A stretch of 64,000 bases of DNA, taken from contig NC_088305.1 of assembly GCF_032854445.1 (NCBI RefSeq), positions 17,533,717 to 17,597,716 of the forward strand, written 5' to 3'. The notes under the pieces were generated by a model. That model saw only the letters and a list, made by a program, of their open reading frames with translations. It ran no database searches and had not been told where the DNA came from. Origin of the DNA: Liolophura sinensis (Eukaryota > Mollusca > Polyplacophora > Chitonida > Chitonidae). Position 1 is the first letter of the stretch; each line of letters opens with the position of its first letter. Position numbers and translations under genes: made by a program. Shown piece after piece: positions 58,283-64,000 of the stretch.

Positions 58283-58444
58283 ATGGCGTCTGTCATAACA
58301 AAGCTTGTTTTTACGAAGTGCTGTCTCCCAAGATATGTTTTAAAGAATATCTATGTGGGTCATGTCCAAACACAGGCAATTGGTACTTGTAGGCCTTTAT
58401 CCGCTAAACTGCAATATACAGGAGAGTCTTTCACGGCCGAGCAG
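58283..58444 (+). CDS. Candidate first coding exon with mitochondrial-type presequence
   Basis: ATG in good context (AAAATGGCG) opens 54 codons ending exactly at a strong donor (CAG|GTAAGA at 58445). The peptide begins MASVITKLVFTKCCLPRYV and stays basic and hydroxylated with no acidic residue until position 47, the composition of a mitochondrial targeting sequence. It ends GESFTAEQ. A TATA-like stretch (TTTTATATAA) lies about 115 bp upstream. It sits 4.2 kb upstream of the GMC gene on the same strand, and animal choline dehydrogenases are mitochondrial, so it could be that gene's distal first exon. However it ends in phase 0, while the acceptor at 62644 would need phase 1, so a direct join would break frame. 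It needs an intermediate exon, belongs to another gene, or feeds a UTR-type splice. Product unknown. Confidence 0.5.
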
Positions 58445-60426
58445 GTAAGAAGTTGTAAATCAAGCAAGAGTTATATGTGGGTACACCCATAAACAGTGCG
58501 TTTGTGTGTACAATGTGAAAGACATCCAGTCAAATCCGGCTTCTGGTCAATTAACCTCATTTTAACTGTTCATGCAATCGCTTCAGTGCTCAGCTTGTAC
58601 TGTGCATAGCACAATGACCTAACACGATGTTGAGTGCAGTTCGTTTGATGTCACGGGTCTAAAGTTACTCAAAACGTTTTGTTACCAACATATTTAATAA
58701 ATAACTACGAGTAAAGGATTGATGGGGATCGGGTTAATATACTCTTTTCTTTAGAACCTCAGCAGAGTTAATAAGAGTGTACATGTAGTCCTTATTTTAG
58801 ACCTTAATCACTGCGCTATGACTTGGCGATAACCGTAGGTGCTGGTGGCTGTCGTTGATCAGTGACGCCTGTACAGCATTTACCTCGCTATCAGTTGCGG
58901 GCCGTGTGCATACATTGAATGCAGACGTTTCACACACCGAATGTGTCACTCAACATACCGGCTGGTACGTTTACCACCCCCGAATAATCCACAGCATTGC
59001 CTTTTATTTCTACAAATAAATTGATTTGAACTTAATATTTTTTGTTTTCCTGATGTATGCATTGGTGAAATATCGATATTTCCTTCATTGAGAGAGACGC
59101 TATGTGGCATAATTTACAGAAACAACCCCTGTGAGAACAAAACGTCACATTTCTACATGTACATTATGCAATAATCAGGCACGATTTCATTCATACGCAG
59201 CTTTGAAATATCTAGGTCAGATCAATTGCTCAGCCTGACGTTTATCAGTCTAAAATTCGTGACCTTTCCGGATGGACAGAACGACAGCATAAAACAGCAT
59301 AAAAAGCATGTCATTGCCCCAACTGTCTTCATCTTTTTTGGATAGAATATATTTTCACGCCTTCGTCTTGGTGCTTGTTGCGTAAATAACCCGATATCTC
59401 TGAGCTCAGCGATATCGGGTTCCACAACAAACAGCAAGATGAAACTATTAAATCCTTACACATATTGCAATTAAAAGAACTGCATTTTCTTTACCTAATT
59501 CTCCAACCCTGGTGCCACGGTCGGAGGAAGTCACTATTTTTTATACATATACGTGAACAGTTAGAATAAAACGTAAACGTAGGCAAAGCTGGTGACTGTG
59601 AAAGATCCGAGATGATCATTTGATATAAAAAAGATACTTTCTCAACACTGTGACACAGATCTGGCATGTAACATTGCGTGCACTAGTATTCCCATTTGAC
59701 CTGATGAGTTAACAATTTGTTGCTGGGTAAGGAAACATAACTCTGGGGCTAATGTCCTGGTTCAGTATCTGTCATTGGTTATCTCCCATGTCCTGGGACA
59801 TCGTTTATCTCCCAAACCTCAAGCTTCTGTTATTATTCAACGTTTAACGACTTTTCGTTGCTTAAAAACAGCCAACTGTAAGGTGAAGATTTGTTGTTAT
59901 GTCTTCGTAGGCCTATATGTCGACTTTGTCGGATGTAGGAGCCTGCTAGAAAGTACCAGTAACTTTTGTATGTAGTTTTTGCCTCATAACAAAACGAATA
60001 GGGACAGAAAGGCGAAGAAGAACATTAGCTAAGGTTACATAGTGCATGGCTTATAAATAAATGTAAACGTTTTCCATGTCTTTTTACGTTTAAGGGCAAT
60101 TTAACGGGTAGGGCTTTGTGGACAATTTTCAATGACTTACAGCTTTTATTTCGCATCTGTATTTTTTGTTGTTTAGCTCACTTTGGGCTCCAATATGGTT
60201 ACTCCAATTGACGCCTTACTTATCTCATGGGCTCTAATTAATCTATTGTAAGTAGATGCATTTAAAAAATGTGAAATAAATTGAAACAAGTTCCATTCGT
60301 TTTATCTTCGCATTCGAGACCATAGTCATTTTGTGGGAACTAACATTGGGGATAGAGCCCCGCCCAACGTAAAGTAATAATTTGTGTACCAAATCATGAA
60401 GGTCAGATGCACACCCACTTAACGAT
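58445..60426. other. Presumed intronic or intergenic sequence with R3 fragments
   Basis: Partial R3 copies at about 58645-58705 (plus) and 59485-59600 (minus). A 34-bp palindrome lies at 59388-59421. No exon in phase with 58444 could be identified. Confidence 0.4.
59388..59421. repeat. 34-bp near-perfect palindrome
   Basis: AACCCGATATC and GATATCGGGTT arms around TCTGAGCTCAGC; a single mismatched pair. Could be a dimeric protein-binding site or a cruciform. Confidence 0.75.
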
Positions 60427-60449
60427 GGAGTCTCTCACGGCCGAGCAGT
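60427..60449 (+). pseudogene. Short echo of the 58.4 kb exon end (MESLTAEQ), possibly a decayed or alternative first exon
   Basis: A 22-nt stretch matches the end of the 58283-58444 exon with a single difference; here it starts with ATG and reads MESLTAEQ then TAA. The donor is shifted (GAGCA|GTAACG). Outside this stretch I see no clear similarity. It may be a remnant of a duplicated exon or an alternative exon of the GMC locus. Function unproven. Confidence 0.3.
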
Positions 60450-60556
60450 AACGATATTTCTGAAACTGACTCTCCCTGTTCGCATTTTATTAATTCTTTA
60501 TATATGTATGGGTCCAAAGATTCAAAAAATGTTGCCTTAGAGATTCTCTTTGCGAC

Positions 60557-60826
60557 CTAGATCAGAGCTATGCAGTGTTCATATCACGTGTTACATCTAA
60601 GGGTAAATAACTAGGTCAGAGCTATGCAGTGTTCATATTACGTGTTACATCTAAGGGTAAATAACTAGGTCAGAGCTATGCAGTGTTCATATCACGTGTT
60701 ACATTTAAGGGTAAATAACTAGGTCAGAGCTATGCAGTGTTCATATCACGTGTTACATCTAAGGGTAAATAACTAGGTCAGAGCTATGCAGTGTTCATAT
60801 CACGTGTTACATTTAAGGGTAAATTA
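60557..60826. repeat. 54-bp tandem repeat, 5 near-identical copies
   Basis: Unit begins CTAGGTCAGAGCTATGCAGT and includes TATCACGTGTTACAT, TAAGGGTAAATAA. Copies differ at one or two positions, so the array expanded recently. Each unit carries a CACGTG-type E box. Confidence 0.95.
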
Positions 60827-60884
60827 GATTTGTAGAGCCTCGCTCTCCAGTATCCAGTAAGAATAGTATCCGTTATTTCTTTAA

Positions 60885-60950
60885 GTTTTAGGCATTCATA
60901 GAAAAATAACTAAAAGACGTAACGGTATTTTATTCTGTTGGATACCAATT
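60885..60950 (+). pseudogene. Short RNase H fragment of a LINE
   Basis: Reads IHRKITKRRNGILFCWIP, parallel to LHRKLIKRGKDIIFCWIP at 53.9 kb, then enters a T run. A second remnant of the same retrotransposon family. Confidence 0.75.
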
Positions 60951-61520
60951 TTTTTTTTTGAATTTGCATCCACAAGATTACACAGTCAGAGACAGAGTGG
61001 TTTAATCGTCAAAAGAAAGCCTGCATTAAAAGTTAAATCTGGTTTGCTAATATAAATAGAAGGTTGAATATTTCTGGCCTTTGGCAAAGTAAAAAGACCT
61101 AGAGGTCCATAATAAACTGTCCATAAACAGTTCAATTTATTTTTGAAAACCTTTTCAAAGGTATAAAATGCATTTGAAAGTTTCAATTCTACGACGGCCT
61201 TTTATGACAATATTTAGACCAGAGTGGTGACATAAACTTTTTGCCACTCATATGGACTACATTTCATCATTAAAAATACATATATATCGATTTCCAAAAA
61301 ATATTCACCAAATGGCCTAGAAGTCAAAAAGTCAAAAATGTGGATGTGACACCACTGACACCCTCTGATTCACTGACTATCGTAGAATCGTGTGTTTTAA
61401 AAGAATTTCACCTAGTTGAAAAATTCTTTTAAAAAATGCAAATTATTTTTAATGGTCATATATTTCTTTAGTGTTTCCTTTGCCTTTCTCTGAGGAATAG
61501 TAGTGAGTATAGAAAGTTGC
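60951..61520. other. Unassigned sequence
   Basis: No element recognised. Confidence 0.35.
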
Positions 61521-61531
61521 GAAATCCGAAT

Positions 61532-61789
61532 TTATTTGATTGGTGTTTTACGCTGTACTCACGAATATTTCATTTATACGACACCGGCCAACATTATGGT
61601 GGGATGAAACCGGGTAGGGCCCGGGTGAAACCAACGACTATCCGCAGGCTGCTGACGGACCTTCCCACTTACGGCCGGAGAGGAAGCCAGCATGAGCTGG
61701 ACTTGAACTCACAGCGACCGCATTGGTGAGAGGCTCCTGGGTCATTACGCTGCGCTAGCGCGCAAACCAACTGAGCCACGGAGGCCCCT
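61532..61789 (-). mobile_element. SINE-B, full length with target-site duplication
   Basis: 258 bp, minus: tail TTTATTTGATTGGTGTTTTA, body, head ending GCCACGGAGGCCCC. Flanked by GAAATCCGAAT (61521-61531) and GAAATCCCAAT (61790-61800). This copy has the cleanest head, with B box (on minus) GAGTTCAAGTCC. Confidence 0.95.
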
Positions 61790-61954
61790 GAAATCCCAAT
61801 GAAGATGTGTAGACACCATATATATTTAAACGTCTGTCTCCATTTGCCAGCTACCACACTGTTGTTGTTGCTCTGGTTTTTTGTACATATTTTCTACCTA
61901 CATAAACCAGGATTCTGAGGGTAGACTAAGCATACCTGAGGCCTAACCCCTTTG

Positions 61955-62235
61955 TTAATGTAATGATAATGTATGTTAAATGTGATGACAACACAGTATT
62001 TTGGGAAAATCTAGACCAGTGACGTCTAATAAATTGCAATTAACTCCACTGCAGTTCTTTTTACCTAATTCTACTTAAGTGTTGCGGTTAAGGGGCGTGT
62101 AATTTGCTACTATTTATGTATTGACATGTTAGAAACAAAACCCAGACTGAGGTAAATTGACAAGAGGCCGTGTTTCACCGGTTGAGTGTGACCATTTGGC
62201 AGCTATTACACGTTCTATACTGTTCGTCTTAGACT
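61955..62235 (-). repeat. R3 repeat, copy 5
   Basis: Reverse orientation: AAATGTGATGACAACACAGT, CTAGACCAGTGACGTCTAAT, AATTGCAATTAACTCC, GGGCGTGTAATTTGCTACTA, TTTCACCGGTTGAG. Confidence 0.85.
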
Positions 62236-62643
62236 ATACCCAGTAAAACGTGTAATTTGGGGTTCTTCGGAATCTACATACAGTTTGCTCATAATGTTCT
62301 TATTGGTATTTTGTTCCCTATTGCAGCACACTCTTGCCTACCTGGTGTTATTAAAAGAAGATAACTAGGCCTATGGTCAGTATATGGCTAATTATTTTGG
62401 CTTAACATTTATGGTTAACACTTGCGTGTAATCTTTCTTTCTAAACCACAAGTGTTTCAGTCCTCTGCACGCAATACAGACCTGAACTACGCACCAAGTG
62501 TTTCTTTTTGAAACACAAAGAGGTGTAGGTCATGGGGCACTTAAACTCCCTATAGTATTGCATGGCAAGCTTAGACTTTTGATGGTTTCTCCTATTTATC
62601 AGTTGAAACCTAATACTTACTTTCTATTCAGTTATCTTTGCAG
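62236..62643. other. Region upstream of the GMC gene, ending in a 3' splice acceptor
   Basis: No TATA-anchored first exon could be placed. The last 14 nt (CAGTTATCTTTGCAG) form a good acceptor, implying a 5' UTR exon further upstream. Confidence 0.5.
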
Positions 62644-62648
62644 ACAAA

Positions 62649-64000
62649 ATGTCCACAAGAATACGGCATCATTTGGACAAAGAGTATGACTATATTGTGG
62701 GTAAGTTATTTTGATATATGAATAAAGACTTAATACATGCTTTCGATAAAAATGTTTCCAAGACTTGTATAAATCAGAGGGAAATCGGAGAATTTGCTTT
62801 GGCCTGAACGTTCAGATAACAGATTGCTGGCAGTTTCATTTTTTCAATACGGAGACGACTTTGTAACGTTGTTCTATGCTCATGGTGTTATTTTCAAGTA
62901 GTTTTTCTCTAGTACATTTGCTTTCTATCTCAAATGTGAAATGTATATGAAAAATAAATCCATTTAAAAAAGTAATTTTTTTGCAACTCAATCATAAGGT
63001 ATACAGTGTGAACCCAATCAATGATATCTTTCACAAATGTCCATTTAGCGTTAAATATTCTGAAGTTCGGGCTCATATTTTACACGCAGTTGGTGCCGGA
63101 TCTTCCGGCTGTGTGGTTGCAAACCGCCTGTCTGCGGATCCTTCCGCCACGGTTCTCCTTCTGGAAGCCGGCGGTGATGACCTCAACTATCCAGATATAG
63201 CCGCCCCATCGAGAACTCCATATCTGCAGAAGACCGAATTTGACTGGGACTACAAGACCGTGCCACAGACTTGCTCGAGTCTGGGTCTAGTGAATAGGGT
63301 GAGGCAATTATGAACGTCTGTCTTAATCCCAGACAATCTGTACATTGTCATAAATAAAAGGATAGATACATGAATAAAGTTTACGCCAGAGTAAAATACT
63401 CAAATGTTTTGCATTATTGTGTAATTGTAATGTTAATTACGTAATCTATTTACATTGATTAGCATTATTTACCCATCTTAACGTGTTAAGTGCTGTAAAA
63501 TGCCCTGTTTGTTTGCATTCCAGCAAAGTACTTGGCCTCGCGGTAAGGTGCTAGGGGGCTCTAGCTGCTTAAACTACATGGTATACATGAGAGGAAGCCC
63601 AGAGGACTATAACTATTGGGCAGACCTGGGGTGTAACGGCTGGAGTTACCCGGAAGTGCTGCCCTACTTCATGAGGTCGGAAAATAACCTGAATGATAAC
63701 ATGGTCAGAAATGGTACGAGTTGATAAAGTTTGTTTGATGTTTTAATTGAAAAACAATATATTGTCCCGATGTACGATTGTGCGTACGGAATCTCTCTTA
63801 AAAAGCATCACTCTCAGAAAGTTCAGCATTAGTCGCCTTTTTCTCCTATATATCTCAATGACTTCGATATAAAGGTTTTGTTTAGTACCTTAAAATATTA
63901 GTACCTTAAACCTTATACACTAAATATCGACAAGCTCTACGATGGCAAATGCAGATGTTTGATTGGACCTACAGGTTGTCATGCTCGAGGAGGACCTATG
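62649..64000 (+). CDS. GMC oxidoreductase (choline/alcohol dehydrogenase-like), 5' four exons, partial at window end
   Basis: FAD-dependent glucose-methanol-choline (GMC) family oxidoreductase; these enzymes oxidise alcohols such as choline, but the substrate cannot be read from this part. Coding exons: 62649-62700, 63090-63298, 63524-63713 and 63975-64000 onward. Introns start GTAAGT, GTGAGG and GTACGA and end CAG each time; phases 1, 0 and 1 keep a single frame of 159 residues. Residues 13-24 form the beta strand and the GxGxxG dinucleotide motif (GAGSSG at 19-24), split by intron 1. Acidic E43 in LLLEAGG is the expected ribose-binding residue. Residues 94-117 ([18 protein letters not shown], then SPEDYN) fit the first GMC signature position by position. 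Exon 4 gives the [10 protein letters not shown] stretch expected after the first subdomain. The start is the ATG just after a good acceptor (TTTGCAG at 62637-62643), so a 5' UTR exon probably lies upstream. I see no presequence in this version. The enzyme continues beyond the window. Confidence 0.95.

Overview
The window looks like nuclear DNA of an invertebrate animal. I see introns with GT-AG borders, two abundant tRNA-derived SINE families, CR1/L2-like LINEs, Tc1-like and Harbinger-like DNA transposons, and many minisatellites. The SINE families resemble ones I associate with molluscs, so a marine mollusc or another lophotrochozoan is my best guess; this is inference. Gene density is very low and most of the 64 kb is repeat.

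The one gene recognised with confidence is at the right edge. Four exons (62,649-64,000, plus strand, continuing past the window) encode the N-terminal 159 residues of a GMC-family (choline/alcohol dehydrogenase-like) flavoprotein. The exon phases are consistent, and both the GxGxxG dinucleotide motif and the GMC signature are present. About 4.2 kb upstream, an ATG exon (58,283-58,444) with a mitochondrial-presequence-like composition ends at a strong donor site. Further single exons are proposed from splice signals and open frame only: 4.8, 9.1, 10.1, 19.2, 25.3, 52.8 kb, and a two-exon minus-strand candidate at 51.2-52.2 kb. These are low to moderate confidence.

Layout. 0-12 kb: mostly unremarkable sequence with a foldback element (2.2 kb), SINE tails, two small minisatellites, and the first two copies of an unclassified repeat (R1). 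13.1-14.2 kb: a decayed Harbinger element carrying HARBI1-like nuclease remnants. 15.9-16.3 kb: a full-length SINE-A with target-site duplication. 21.5-23.3 kb: a 31-bp minisatellite split by a SINE-A. 25.6-36.4 kb: three direct copies of a large unclassified repeat (R2) with a 58-bp minisatellite between the first two. The second copy carries a SINE-B and a nearly intact Tc1-like element, and the first copy preserves the empty site for both insertions. 36.5-41.6 kb: a long LINE with an intact ORF1 and a broken ORF2. 42-43.4 kb: a 26-bp higher-order minisatellite. 44.1-44.95 kb: a 29-bp minisatellite bounded by SINE-A pieces in opposite orientation. 46.9-48.7 kb: a minus-strand LINE fragment with a full SINE-B inserted inside its RT domain. 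49.4-51.0 kb and 54.1-55.9 kb: two further Tc1-like elements, one with about 220-bp inverted repeats. 60.6-60.8 kb: five near-identical 54-bp repeats.

The genes do not form an operon or pathway. What links the window is its insertion history: several insertions have legible target-site duplications, and two have an undisturbed paralogous target, so relative ages can be read directly.
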